Source of the DNA: Massospora cicadina
Taxonomy: Eukaryota; Entomophthoromycota; Entomophthoromycetes; Entomophthorales; Entomophthoraceae
Direction: 5' to 3'
Length of the DNA stretch: 64,000 nt
NCBI GenBank assembly: GCA_022478985.1
Contig: JAKSZP010014513.1
Span: 174,948-238,947 of the forward strand
The notes under the pieces: model-generated
Told to the model about the DNA's origin: nothing
Databases searched by the model: none
Seen by the model: only the letters and a program-made list of their open reading frames with translations
Shown: positions 1 to 11,705 of the stretch, in pieces
Numbering within the stretch: position 1 is the first letter of the stretch
Layout: every line of letters begins with the position of its first letter
Translations under genes and position numbers: made by a program

Positions 1-604
1 CAAATTTTATAGAACTCTCCCTAATTGGGAGGTCATCCATCAACAAGATTTAGGTATTTTTGTAGGTCCAACTGTCTCCACTTCAGGCAAGAATCCTCCC
101 CCTCAAAAATATTGTCATTCCTAATTCTTCTATGGAAAGCCCCAAACTATCTAATCCAATCGTGCAACTCCCTACGCCCAGGCCCATTGGGCCTGGAGAT
201 AAAACTGCTTAGTTCCTTTGTGGGATGCTTTTAAGCTTGTAGAAAATTGACACTTAATTGTTTCCTCTCTTCCTGCACACTATAACGTCATTTTAGTGAC
301 AATGACCCTGGGATTCAGGCTCGTCTTTTGGGTGCTTTTGCATCCCAACTGGCAGTATAGTCTAAACTTTATTTGCCATTTTCCTGAAACGAGCCAAGTG
401 CTCTTTGGGCCCTTTTAAGTTCTAAAACCACTTTAAGGAGGCGTTGTTAGTAACCACTTTGAAGGAAGTCACATTTAAGAAGGGGCGGTAGTACTTCATA
501 GCGAGAAAAACAGCAAGGCACTCCTTCTCAGTGATGCTGTAGTTGCGTTCAGCTTTTGAGAAAATTTTATTGAAGTAGACATGGGATGATATGACTAATT
601 CTTG
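1..604 (-). pseudogene. Ty3/gypsy element 1: downstream half of RNase H
   Basis: Read on the minus strand, about 590 to 430 gives ERNYSITEKECLAVF, the typical RNase H segment of a Ty3/gypsy polyprotein, followed by a decayed FKVVT-like stretch. Below about 390 the frame breaks and I cannot name a domain, although integrase would be expected next, beyond the left edge. The upstream half of the same RNase H lies at about 2529-2650. The two halves are separated by ORF1-only copy A. RNase H would remove the RNA strand during reverse transcription of the element. It is non-functional as it stands. Confidence 0.75.
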
Positions 605-2528
605 ATTTATTTGAGGTAAGATAACCAGGGGATTGGCATTACCAAAAAAAAATTTAAACTAAAAACTAATGTAACTATTTGTTTTAAATAAAACGCCCAA
701 ATGAGCAGATTAAATGAAACACTTAAAACGAAAACAACCAACCAGGTGGGCAGCAGAAACCACTTATCCTTCTATGGCGGAAGTGGAGGGGGATCAGGGG
801 GCTCATCTTTGGCATCAGCTTCTTCCTCCCAACCTAGATTGCATGTCATGGCAGACAGGGCGTTGGGGCATCTGCAGCATGTGGTTCGATATCTCTAATA
901 ATTGTTATTTCATGGAAATTGCCAACTAGATAAATAGCACTGATATATTTGGGTAAAGCTTTTTTTTCTTTAATGCAGGCATCTGGGAGTTTAACAAACG
1001 TGGCAATTTATGGTTTGGGTAACCTTAGCTTTGGGATTCCGTGCCTCAGTTACCACGTTCTGAATATCATCATTGACATTTTTCGTCTAACTGATTCAAT
1101 GTGATTTTACTTTTTGGGTGAGGGTTGAGGGATAACAGGAGGGGAATACCTCCTGTGAGCATTGCCACTGATTTAGTGACAGCTTTGCGGAGGGAATGAC
1201 AATCTGGTATTGCAGCTGCTTTGACTGCAAGCTGGTGGTCACTACAAAATGATTTGGCATTTGGCTGTGGGGTATATAGATGAGGGGGTATTTGGCGTCC
1301 CATTCTGCATTAACAAACTGCTTGATTTGTAGAGATGGTTCATTAAAGAGCTTACCTGATTCGTTGATTTCATCCAATAACTCTCATGGGTTCTGGTTGG
1401 TTTGAATTGGGGTTTCGGCGTATGGTTGAGGTTTGGTTGATTTGTTGGAGGAAGCATGGTGTTGAACTGGGGTCCAAACTAATACTTGATTGGAGGAATA
1501 ATGTGTGGCACTGGCAAGGTGGGTGTTGATTGGTGGCTGCAGGTGCAGCTGAAGCCTCATGCTTTGGGGGGAGGGGGAGGTAGGATCATACCCCATGCCA
1601 GAACTGGTGTGGGGTGGGCAGCAGATTGGAGGTCAGCAGACGAATAATCTGATCCATTGGAAGTGGCTGAGGAGGGGCACTTGCATTTCAAGTGGTCCAA
1701 ATTAAAACAGGATGGACAGATCATCCACCCACCCTTGACGTGAGCCCAAAACAGATGGTCAGGGGCAGAAGGAATAATGGCACGAGGGGGAATTGACATG
1801 GCGATTTTACTAAATTTCAGGGCTGATTGCTGCATATGCCTGAAACCAGTGAGGCGTGTGGCCCCATTTGGACCACAAATTGTAAAGATGAGGTTGGAGC
1901 CATAGGCTGCCAAACTGTCCATCAGCTTATGGTGGAGCACCGCAGGGGGAGGTGGGTGGGCAAACCAGCAAACTGGACCACCAAAGGGGTGTCCGCTGGG
2001 GCCAAGTCAAAATTGTGGGAAGAGGGGTGTCCTGGAATACCAGGGGCACAGTTTCTGCAGTGGCGGCATCAGCTTCCCAGGTGAAGCTGAGGTCAAAATA
2101 CCCCTTATGGGGGCGGAAATACAAGAATCCAGCGGGGGCCATCACCGCCTGTTCCATTTCAATAATGTCTTGGTCATGGTATGTGAAGAGTTTCATATAG
2201 ACAACCCTTAGGCCATAGTGCATGTTGCTCCAGGGGAGCACTAGGGGGCAGCGAGGTACTGCTTGGGTACAAGTGAGGTGGGTGTCGAGATCCTTGGGAG
2301 GAAAGAATCATCCCTTGGGTTTGGAATGACTGGGCAAGCCAGTTTGAGCGCGTTTTCCTGCTGGACGGAAAATGGCAGGGTGAGTTTTGCCGATGCCTCA
2401 CACTGGATCAGCTGGAGGAGAATCCAAGGACAACGAAGAGAAACTCTGATGGGAAATCGAAATTTACTTTCTTATTTTTTTGTGTAATTTGCTCAGAAAG
2501 TCATGCTGAGCAGAAAGAGAGTTTCCAG
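605..2528 (-). mobile_element. ORF1-only LINE relative, copy A (full length, about 1.9 kb)
   Basis: The 5' end lies near 2528, with a GGAAACTCTCTTTCT-like start also seen in copies B and C. The 3' end lies near 605, with a tail reading GGTAATGCCAATCCCCTGG on the minus strand and then a CCTCAAATAAAT end. The only coding content is an ORF1/Gag-like protein; no endonuclease or RT is present. It sits inside the RNase H of element 1. An imperfect target-site duplication is visible: TGATATGACTAATTCTTG near 587-604 against TTATATGCTAATGCTC near 2532-2547. End positions are good to a few bases. Confidence 0.82.
1070..2450 (-). pseudogene. ORF1 (Gag-like protein with zinc knuckle) of copy A
   Basis: This is a decayed reading frame on the minus strand. 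An N-terminal part (2241-1927) contains FDLSFTWEADAATAETV. It is followed by a DSLAAYGSN segment and then CPSCFNLDHLKCKC, a clean C-X2-C-X4-H-X4-C zinc knuckle at about 1720-1675. A proline-rich stretch comes next, then a WDAKYP segment and an HQLAVKAAAIPDC block. Copies B, C and D show the same order. Zinc knuckles in LINE ORF1 proteins bind the element RNA. The frame is broken by several shifts. The knuckle, and homology to the ORF1 of the LINE at 57.5-58.55 kb, decide the call. Confidence 0.7.
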
Positions 2529-3400
2529 TATTTTATATGCTAATGCTCATCCAGTTGAGCCCAGAAAGCTCCAATGGCATAATCAAAGCATCCGTGAACA
2601 ACAGGACTTTCCATAGTCAGGGTGGCAGAGGATTGGCCTTCAGTGCAATAGCTCCTTCAGTGTCTCAGAAGAGGCATTTTATTCAGCATTTAATGGATGT
2701 AAGTTATATTAGCCAAGAGGCGACTGAGGGTTTTGCTAAGCTTGGCGAATTTGGGGATAAATTGATGGCAATACACATCATACTCAAGAATACCTGGATA
2801 TCGCAAAGGGTTTTAGGCGCAGGTATCTTGGATATAGCTTCAACCTTTTCTCGTAAAGGTTGAATCCCATCTTGAGAGATAGCGTGCCCAAGGAAATCCA
2901 GCTTCTTCTAGAAGAAAGTAAATTTTGATGGCTTCAACTTAATTTTAGAAGTCCGCGGAAGTTGAAAACTTCTTTTAGGCTTAAGATGTCATTGAAAGTT
3001 TTGGAAAACACTTGATGTCGTTGAGATAGACGATGACACAACTTAACTTAAGATCTTACAAGATATGATCCATGGCTCGCTGAAAAAGTTTCAGGCGCGT
3101 TGCACAACCCTTGAGATAGTCAGGTAGGTTGGAAGAGACCTTCATTGGAAATAAGAGCGCATTTATCCTGATCTTGGAGCGAAAGGTCAGTTTGCCAATA
3201 ACCGCTATCCAGGTCCATGGCGGAAAAAATTTAGAGCTGGAGAGTTGGTCTAGGGCGTCTTCAATGCGGGAGATAGGATAGCTATTCTTCTTGGTGAGGT
3301 TGTTCAGCTTGCTGAAGTGCATAACTACTCAATGACCTCCATTTCTTCTTTAACAGTAGAAGAGGGGATGACCAAGGGCTTTAGGAAGGCACCAGCAACT
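2529..3400 (-). pseudogene. Ty3/gypsy element 1: reverse transcriptase and start of RNase H
   Basis: From right to left the minus strand shows RT motifs. SYPISRIEDALDQLSSSKFF lies at about 3290-3230, and FQRAMDHIL ends near 3056. At about 3040-3012 the catalytic box reads VYLNDI instead of the usual Y-x-D-D, so the first catalytic aspartate is asparagine. The RT/RNase H connection, with DGIQPLREKVEAI at about 2865-2825, follows, and then the RNase H start YAIGAFWAQLDEH at about 2590-2550, where copy A interrupts it. The enzyme would copy the element RNA into DNA. Frameshifts and the altered box make it inactive. Confidence 0.82.
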
Positions 3401-5950
3401 CAGCGTCCAACGACTATTTGAGCTCTATCCACATCTGTGAATCCTCAACTTTTGATTTGCGGTAGGGTTTAGATCAATTGAATGAGCACCCTAGCGTCAA
3501 TGATATAAGTCCAACCCTTCATATGCCAACGTAGGTATCAGAGTTAGATAAGATGTCGCTATAGGACTCCAGTGAAGTGTGGACCTTGTCATACTCAGCG
3601 GGGGTTAGCTCATCAGAAATATGAAACTTTGGAGAGTGAATAGTGATTGGTCAGGGCAAGACCATATCAGCCATAGACCCAATACAATGGACTTGCTTGA
3701 TGTCCTCAATGGGAATCAGCATGCCTCTTCCGATCTCCTGATGCTTTTTACGACCATGTCATTCTTTGTGAGATTCCCCAGCAAGAGATCATTAGGTCGT
3801 TGATAAGCTGGGTCTAGCACGCCTGGCAATACTCTAGGCTAAAGAGGGCTAACTATGTCAATTCTGATTAGATGCATTACTCATTGTTGGAAATTTGTAA
3901 GGTTTGCTTAGTGTCAACTACTTTTTGTTCACTCGCCTTGATTACTACCTCTTCAGACATATAGAAAAGATTACCCTCTAGGTCGTTCACTGATTAAGCA
4001 ATATCCTTGTATTTTGTCCCACCGTTGTGCAGTACCGGGATAAGGCAGAGGTGGGGTACTCAACTATGCAAGTGTTTTCCTTTTTAATAAGCTCACTGTT
4101 GGTCAGAATCAGGGGAACCTCATAGATAAGCATGGAGTGATAGCCCTGCTTCAAGTTATTGATCCTTTTGTAAACAAGAATAAACTGAGTACAATGAGTA
4201 AATCTTAGGTATTGTTAGCCAAGGCCACGCTGGAGCCAACAAGATCAGCTTACCAAATTTGGTGGGAAGAGAAGAGTAAGCACCAATGGCGCAGATGCTG
4301 GTAGGACCAGCAGTTCCAAACTCTTAGATGTAGTCGAGGTCAGGGGCTAGCTTAATTTCTTAATGAGTTTTGATGACACAGCGTTCACGGGGGATTTAGT
4401 GACAAGGATAGCCATGACTATAAAGCGTTGAAAATGACCTCCAATTTCGGTAAGGTCCATTAAAGTTAGAGAAAGAGCTAGGACCTCCTTTAGCTGGAGA
4501 GTGGAAGCCAGTCTTTGGACAGTTTTAGGGTATTTCTCTTGGATAGACTACAGGGTGTAAACACACTGGTTAGATTGGATCAGCGTAGCAATGATCTGGT
4601 CTGCATCACTGGCAGAGTCAATAAGCTTGTAACCCCTTAGCATTGGACTGAGATAAGTTTGACGAGGTATCCTAGCTGTGTCTACTCTTTTTGGGATCGG
4701 CCTGGTGGTTACCTCCAATTCAATTGGAGCTACTATGACATAATAGCCGCATCTTCACAACCCCATTCAGATTTGACTTTGGAGGGGTTATCATGAACCG
4801 CAGGGAGCCCATAGGGTGTAAGGTAAGTTCTGAGATTCTCTTATTGTGGGATAGGCCCAGGAGGTTTCTCATCCACCTTAATAATTTATGGGAAGGCGTT
4901 TGAATTGTAATGACTCTAAATTTGGACTTTGAAGTGACAAGTCTGGGCTGCCCCCTGACCTCAGGTTTTGAACTAGGGACAGCCAGAGGAGAGGCTGGAG
5001 GAGATAGAGAAAGCAGATTGGAAGGACTTGATAAATTGATCCACCTTAAAAGACTGCTTTAAGAGGAGGGGCGCAAGACAAAGTGATAACTGACTTCACT
5101 GGCTGAGGTTTTGGAATATATTATGGAGGAGAGCGCTGCCCCATCACTGCCAGTATTGTCTGGCTATTCTCACTTGGTGAAGGAGCAGCTCGTTGCTGCA
5201 GCTCCGCAAGAGAAGGTTTTTGGAGGGAGACAGCAATAGAAGAGGCTATAGGGTTTAAGTTGATTTTTGCCTTGGAGCTCTTTGCATAAGGTCAATTTTT
5301 ATGAAAGTCAGCCACCCCTAGCAGAGCCTCTTTGATATTTTGTAAGATTTCAGAAGGGTCACTTGACGGCAGAAAAATGCATATCTGAAGCGGGATGAGA
5401 CGCCAAACCAGCCAAGTTATAAGCAAGAGCATCATCTAGAGGTTGCATTTTGCAAGCAACAGAGGTTGAACTTCACTATAGAATCGCTCAAAAAAGAGGT
5501 GATCAAATTCTCCCCTTGGTTACTAAGGCACATAAAGGCTTTTTTGGCTTTTTAAATTTTGTGTGAAGCCAATTTATACAATCAGCGCTTTTTTAACCTC
5601 CGCCAGGTGCTGAGGTTGACCATGGTGGGAACCATTATCTCTTGAGCCATACAACTCAAGCAGGGAAGGTTGTAATTTGTTTTTTGAAGGTCAGTTGCTC
5701 CTTACATAGCCGATCCATAAATAAAGAGGAAGTAGGCAATACTGCCCTCATCTGAGGTGAACTTGTGTTTGAAAGGGGTTTATCTATGCTAGGGGAAACA
5801 AAAAGGGCCTTAAAAGAGTTCTGTTAAAGCCTTTTAAGGCGAGACAAAGCACTGGCTAATTGTTGTTCCAAAGTAGCTAGCCTAGGGTTAGTTTCAGAGG
5901 GGAGTTTTGTAGATTAACTTTCCACCCAACATCCATTTTTTACGATTTTT
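3401..5950 (-). other. Ty3/gypsy element 1: expected gag/protease region, heavily decayed
   Basis: This stretch lies between the RT and the primer binding site of element 1, where gag and protease should be. I find no open frame longer than about 60 codons on the minus strand and no safe protease or zinc-knuckle motif. It is assigned by position only. One short plus-strand open frame (3621-3803) resembles nothing I know and is probably chance. Confidence 0.45.
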
Positions 5951-5963
5951 GTGGTTTACACGT

Positions 5964-5981
5964 CCCCTGTAGTAAGCACCA
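5964..5981 (-). other. Primer binding site of element 1
   Basis: On the minus strand this reads TGGTGCTTACTACAGGGG, directly after the inferred 5' LTR. The same site, with small changes, sits next to the 5' LTRs of element 2 (27996-28013) and element 3 (36389-36406). Starting with TGG is as expected for a site pairing with the CCA end of a tRNA. I cannot name the tRNA. Confidence 0.6.
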
Positions 5982-5983
5982 CT

Positions 5984-7308
5984 TGTTGGAATCAGGGAAG
6001 TTTTAATTCTTGCTGGTGCTTTTTAACTCCTGATTTCAACAATAATTTCTCAGGAAAAGTATAATCTCAACTGCTGGGATAGATTTCAGGTAGTTTTATA
6101 CCACTTTATAATTCTAAAATAATAGAGCTTTGATTTACTTAAGTTTAAATTTCATATGGTTTTATCTATAGTAACAGGGGGATCAAGAAGGAACCCCATT
6201 ATGATCTTACTGCTTAGTAAATAAATCAACTTGAGGTTGAAGCTAGTAGAGGGAGGTGTTATAATCTGAATTAGTCTGAGGGCATCCCAATTTGGCTAAA
6301 TGACAATTTAGATTATCGCCTCTCTGGAAAGCTGTAACATCTAATTAATAAAACACATTCAATGACTGACTGACGTATTTATTGACTGAATGACATCTGA
6401 AACCTTCAAGTCTGATAGGTTCAATCTATTTTGAGTGAGTAGGTGAGAATTGGCGAATAATATCAAATCTGAAACTATCAAGTCTGATAGTTATAATCTA
6501 TTTGGGCGAGTGGGTGAGAATTGCTAAATATTAGTAAATAATTCACAAAATTTCTCACTCAAAACTAAATAAAAATCAGTACTAGGGTTCTTAAGTAGAT
6601 CAAGTAAAGTTAGAATAATCAGCTCACCAGCCCCAAGGGCAACAGCAAAGCTGTTAGTTCAGAGGATCAAGATTAGCGCTGACAAAGCCTATAGGCTATC
6701 AATGAGTTTATCTTCTTAATAATATACATTCACTGACTGACGTACTGAATGACTGAAGTCTGAAACCTTCAAGTCTGATAGGTTCAATCTATTTGAGTGA
6801 GTAAATGAGAATTGATAAAGAATATTGAAATTAAATTATTGAGTCTGATAGGATCATTACATTAGGGAGAATAGATGAGAATTGGCAAACTATTATCTAA
6901 TAATTCACTAAATTGCTCACTTAAAACTAATTGAGCTTGGTATGTTCACTTAATTTTGGAATAGTTGATGAGAATTAATGAATTATATCAAAAAATTACC
7001 AAATTGCTCATCCAAATTAAAGAAAAATCAGTATAAGAGTTTTAATTAGAATAAGTAAAGTTAGGATAATCAGCTCACCAGCCATGAGGGCAACAGCAAA
7101 GCTGTTAGTCCGAGTTGCTTGAGAGTAGCACTGGCACAGCTTATAGACTGTCAGTGTGAGCTTATCATTTGATACACTTTAAATATTATAGTGAAATACA
7201 GGTATCTGGAGTTTTGTCTATATAACATTAAAAATCTGCCTAATTTAGTTCCCTGAAAATTGGTAAAAAACTTTTGCCAATTTAAAATTTTATTGTGTAG
7301 TTTGGAAA
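5984..7308 (-). mobile_element. 5' LTR of element 1 (inner part)
   Basis: The LTR start is inferred from the adjacent primer binding site. The partner LTR lies outside the window, so the far end cannot be fixed. The sequence is interrupted at 7308 by a solo LTR and again at 8768 by ORF1-only copy B, so the LTR probably continues at 8687-8767 and perhaps past 10695. It is AT-rich and contains the long tandem duplication at 6341-7165. Confidence 0.5.
6341..7165. repeat. Tandem duplication, two units of about 370-450 bp
   Basis: Unit 1 starts near 6341 and unit 2 near 6713. Both open with a CATTCA-x-TGACTGACTGACG-like motif, contain CAAGTCTGATAGGTTCAATC, and close with AATCAGCTCACCAGCC followed by GGCAACAGCAAAGCTGTTAG. 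Unit 2 has extra sequence in its middle. The duplication is old, since the units differ by many substitutions. It lies within the presumed LTR of element 1. Confidence 0.8.
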
Positions 7309-7313
7309 ATATG

Positions 7314-8681
7314 TGTCATGGAAACAGCAGAAGAGGTTTAGACTGGACTGCCAGTCAGGATGCATGAGTACCCAGAAAGTAAGCCAGAATTCCAGAGGCA
7401 TTGCTGACCATACGACTTGATATAGAGCCAGGAAATGTGATAGCACAGAAGTGGTAGCGCAACAACAGGGTGAGGAATATCCCAATGACAAACCACACTG
7501 AACCCATTCCCAACTCAGTGGTTCTAGCTGCAGGAGGTGGGATTACTGGGATATTTTCAATGAAATTCTTGGCATGTGAGGCCATCTCATTGGGGGCAAC
7601 AAGGAGATGTATTCTTTCTTTCCATTGATGGACATAGGGCCACAAGATCCCCATGTATTGCTGGTGGAAGTTTTAAGAACGGGGTTGTAGAGCCAAAAAT
7701 ATTGTACTCGCTGGACCCAATTGGCAATGGAGGGAGCCATAGTGACCAAAAGAATTGGTAAAGCCCACCTGGATTGTGGGGCAACGGACCACCAGTGAAA
7801 TGCCATCTGGGATGCAGTCAGAAAGGGAAATAAAAATTTTATTTTTAGGTCAAATTTTATTTAGAAAGGAAAGTAAGAAGAATCAACCAACAATTTTCTC
7901 AGTGCCATGCAACTGTTTAAATAGTGGTCGATTGGTAGTGACAGGACGGGGTTAGGTCCTACAAATTTGACCTAACCGGCGAATTGTTTGGGAATGGGCA
8001 GGTTTATTCTTTAAGACTGATATTGCAAAATTCAGCAGCAGGCCAAGTCTCTGTTGGCTCGACCTCAAATGTCTGAACCAAGGCTTGACTACATTTCTGA
8101 CAGTTAGCACAATGGCATTTGGCCTGATGAGCAACGGGAATCCCCCAAGGCCATCCCATATAGGGATGGGACCATTTGGTTGGGAACAGGTTCAGGATGG
8201 CCAACCCACCCATGCTCAGTCATTTAACCGTTCATTTGGTCAAAAGCAGCACATCAGGCGCAACGCCTGAAATACTATCAGAGGGCTTTGAACCCTCATT
8301 GATGGCACCCAATTTTTGTTCTACTGATTTAGTGATCAAATTAGAGCTGTCAGGCGATCTGGCTGATATCTCATTCATCATGCTTTTACAGCCATTCAAA
8401 TTTTGGCCATCAGCCAGATTACCACCCAAATTAGATCTGACCAATTTCAATTTGATAATCTCAGCACAGACTTCACTAATTCACCGCAACAGTTCTGCTG
8501 AGGTGAGTGTGGGTATTGGGGGTGGGATCCAAAGTGGAAGGGCTGTTACCCATCGCTCATCTACTGCATGAGCAAGATTGCCCTGAGTGATGAGAGGTAC
8601 CACCATCCTCTTCGGTGTCTTTTTATTTGGGAATGGGAAGATCCCTGATCGAGAGCCAAGGGACATTCCCTAAGACTTAAA
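7314..8681 (-). mobile_element. Solo LTR of the element 5 family, with TSD ATATG
   Basis: This matches the 3' LTR of element 5 (61506-62658) over most of its length, for example CCCCAAGGCC, TCCAAAG-GGAAGGGCTGTTACCCA and the CCTCTTC-GTGTCTTTTTA blocks. It starts with TGTCATGG. It ends with GACTTAAA where element 5 has GACTTACA. The 5-bp sequence ATATG flanks it on both sides (7309-7313 and 8682-8686). There is no internal region, so it arose by recombination between two LTRs. It is about 200 bp longer than the element 5 LTR, mostly around 7540-7830. Short open frames inside it are not genes. Confidence 0.88.
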
Positions 8682-8767
8682 ATATGTCACATATGCAATG
8701 ATTTTATAGAGAGATGCTTAGGGTAGCAGATTGTGTAGTTATTTGATTGAATCAATAGGTTTATTTT

Positions 8768-10680
8768 AAGAAACTCTCTTTCTTCTTGGTATAACTTTCC
8801 AAGCAAAATTACATGAATTAATAAAATAAAATCCTAATTGCCCATTGTAGTTTCTCTCCAATGTCCTCAGATTCTCTGCTGGCTGCTTTAGTGTGGGGAA
8901 GCGGCGAAACTCCCCTGCCATTCTCCATCCAGCAGGAAAATGTGCTCGTACTGGTTCACCCAATCATTCCAAACCCATGGGACAATTTGTTCCTCCCAAG
9001 GATCTCAACACCCACCTTGCTCATACCCAAGCGGTACCTCGCTGCCCCTGGTGCTCCTTGGAGCAGCATGCACCACAGCCTAAGGGTCAAAATTGGGAAA
9101 CTATTCCTATACCACAACCAAGACATTATCAAAATATCACAGGCGGTGATGACACCCAAATTTATAGATTTCCACCCTTACAAGAAGTATTTTGACCTCA
9201 GCTTCACCTGTGAAGCTGACGCTGCCACAGCAGCAACTGTGCTCTGGTATTCCAGGACACCTTTCTCCTCACAACTCAGACCTGGCTCTCAGTGGACACC
9301 ACTTTGGGTTTCCAGTTTTTTGGTTTGCCCACCCACTCCCCCTGAAGTGCTCCACCAGGAGCTGATGGATGGTTTGGCAGCCTATGGCTCCAACACCATC
9401 TTACAATTTGTGGTCCCAAATTGGGACCACACGCCTCACTGGTTTCAGGCATATGCAGCAATCAGCCCTGAAATTTAGTAAAATTGCCGTGTTAATTCCC
9501 CCTCGCACCATTATTCCTTCAGCACCTGACCATCCAATTTGGGCCTGCATCAAGGGCAGGCGGACGATCTGTCCATATGTTTCGAGTTGGACCTCTCAAA
9601 ACGCAAGTGCCCCTCCTTAGCCACTTCTGACGGATTGGATGACTTGTCTGTCAACCTCCAATCTGCTGCCCACCCCATACAAGTTCAGTATGGGGCACAA
9701 TCCTACCTCCCCCCAAACTGGAAGATACAACTACACCTACAGCCACTAGTCAGTTCCATCTCGCCCCAGTGCCACAAACGCTACACCAAATCTAGCATCA
9801 TATTGTATCCCAGTTCGAACCCATGCTTCCTCAAATGAATTGAACAAACCTCAACTGTATGCTGATTCCCCAATCCAATTCAATCAAAACTCATGGGAGT
9901 TATTGGCTGAAATTGATGAATCAAGTAAGCTCATTGAAGAACCATCTCTGAAAATCAAGCAGTTCATTAATGCAGAATGGGATGCCAAATACCCCCCTCA
10001 AATATAAACTCATGGCCAAATGCTGAATCATTTTGCAGTAATCACCAGCTTGCAGTTGAAGCAGCTGCAACACCAGATTGTCATTCCCTCAGCAAAGCTG
10101 TTGTCAAATCAGTGGAAATTCTCACAGGAGAAGTTCCACCTCCTGATATCCCTGAAAGTCTTACTCAAAAGAGTAAAATCAGGTAAAACAGTTATAAAAA
10201 AATGTCAATGATGCTATCCAGAACGTGGCAACTATAGCATGGAACTCAAAAGCTAAGGTTACCCAAACCAACATTGCCACGTTTTTAAACTCCCAGATGC
10301 CTGCATTAAAGCTGAAAAAGCTTTAACCAAATATATCAGTGCCATTTATCTAGCTGGCAAATTCCATGAAATATTAATTATTAGAGATATCAAACCACAT
10401 GTCACATATGCCCCAAAGCCCTTATTGTCTGCCATGACATGCACTATACTATGAGAGGAAGAAGCTGATGCTGAAGATGAGCCCCCCAATCCCCCTCCCC
10501 TTCTGCTATGGAAGGATAATCAGTTATCGCTGCCCACCTGGTCGGTTGTTTTGTCTGAAGGATTTAACATAATCCGCTCATTTGGGTGTTTTGTTTAAAC
10601 CAATTAGTCACGTTAGTTTTTAGTTTTAGTTTTTGTTTCAGTAATGTCTATCCCCTGGTTGGCTTACCTCAAATAAATAT
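8768..10680 (+). mobile_element. ORF1-only LINE relative, copy B (full length, TSD)
   Basis: The element begins AAGAAACTCTCTTTCTTC and ends with GTAATGTCTATCCCCTGGTT and CTCAAATAAATAT. A 14-bp duplication flanks it: AATAGGTTTATTTT (8754-8767) and ATTAGGTTTATTTT (10681-10694), with one mismatch. The length of 1913 bp matches copies A and C. Only one protein-coding region is present. Long TSDs and a fixed 3' tail are the hallmarks of target-primed reverse transcription. The element needs an endonuclease and RT supplied by another LINE. Confidence 0.9.
8861..10570 (+). pseudogene. ORF1 (Gag-like protein) of copy B
   Basis: The longest open piece (8861-9478, 205 codons) covers the N-terminal half, with YFDLSFTCEADAATAATV near its middle and HQELMDGLAAYGSN near its end. 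Both segments align with the ORF1 of the LINE at 57.5-58.55 kb, which has GWLDLGFKSKNAADEAAVV and KQHLKDGLAIYGK. After a frameshift, the knuckle region (about 9590-9625) is recognisable but degraded. Further on come the WDAKYP and HQLAVEAAATPDC blocks. An acidic, proline-rich C-terminus starts near 10458. The role would be RNA binding and particle formation. It is not intact. Confidence 0.75.
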
Positions 10681-10694
10681 ATTAGGTTTATTTT

Positions 10695-11415
10695 TGTTTG
10701 GGTGAGTGGTTGATGGCTTTTGGTCATTTTGATAGGCACAGTTTAGTTTTTGAGGGGTGATTAGTTATTTCTTGATTTGATAAGTTCAGTTAGGCTTAGC
10801 TGAGTGGTCGGTGGGTTTAGTTGGTTTGAGTGAGCAATTAGATTTAGCTGAGTTGTATTTGTTTATTTATAGTATAAATATAAATTAATTTTTTGAATAA
10901 GAATTTCTATAGAAACCGTAGCAAAGCACAGTGTTGAATTCTAATATTAGTAGAGCTTAGATTCGAGATAAGAGTTCAAAACCTGGAATAACATACCTGT
11001 CGGAAGCATTTTCAATATAATTATGCCTATCCGCCACCTTGCACATATGAGTAGTTTGGGCTACTTTCAAACTTTAGTGTTTGGGCAATGTATAGATGAC
11101 TTGTCCTATTCTGCGGAGGTTTCAGTGTGCCTCACCATTTTAATCAGAGGGTTTCAGCCAGAGGTTGGGAGTAGATGGATTACTCCAAGTTAAGGGATTC
11201 CACTTAGAACAACCTAGGGTTTTGGGTACTATTTTAATGATTCACCACTAATGTACTCTTTCTGTAACGGTCAAGGCGTTGTCTGACTGCCACATTGCTC
11301 TAATCTTTCCTAGTGTGATGAATGAGGCCAAGGGAGAGAAATATTGTTACAATTTTTAAATGACAATGTAATGAATCAGAAGACTTGAGATCAAATATAA
11401 ACAAAAATAGCAAGG
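10695..11415. other. AT-rich non-coding stretch
   Basis: No gene is seen. The sequence resumes right after the 3' TSD of copy B and could be the remainder of the LTR of element 1, but I have no partner copy to test this. G/T-rich runs on the plus strand (10700-10860) give way to AT-rich sequence. Confidence 0.4.
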
Positions 11416-11427
11416 TTGGTGAGGAAT

Positions 11428-11705
11428 AAAATCATTGTAAATGGCGCTATGGCCAACCAGATGCTGCCAAATACCATATTACCAAATGTGGTGATGAGGG
11501 AGCAGACCCTCAGACATGAAGTTCTAGCCAACCAAGTGCAGGCAAGTCTGATGTCCCCAAATGTGTCAACAAGTATGAAAATCCTTGTAAATGGCGCTCT
11601 GGTAAACCAGATGCTGCCAAAAACAATATTAACAAAAAGGGTGATGAGGATAAAAACCCTCATAAATGGTGAACTTGCCAACTGGATGCTGCCACTTCAG
11701 TTAAG
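11428..11705. repeat. 75-bp minisatellite, about 3.6 units, open on both strands
   Basis: Units start near 11428, 11503, 11578 and 11653, each around a core like AATGGCGCTATGGCCAACCA and GATGCTGCCAAA. The period is exactly 25 codons. The plus strand is open from 11416 to 11766 (116 codons), with repeated VNGA-x-xNQMLP-x-TIL blocks. The minus strand is open from 11681 to 11391, with repeated FGSIW and APFT blocks. Which strand, if either, is coding cannot be decided. Plus-strand translation gives a hydrophilic repeat protein and minus-strand translation a hydrophobic one. I do not recognise either. Confidence 0.8.

Noticed and set aside
6341..7165. CRISPR-like array
   Set aside because: Only two long diverged units, no short regular repeats or spacers, and the rest of the window is eukaryotic retrotransposon sequence.
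8176..8571. 131-codon plus-strand frame as a gene
   Set aside because: It lies wholly within the solo LTR, and the homologous LTR at 61506-62658 does not keep the same frame open.
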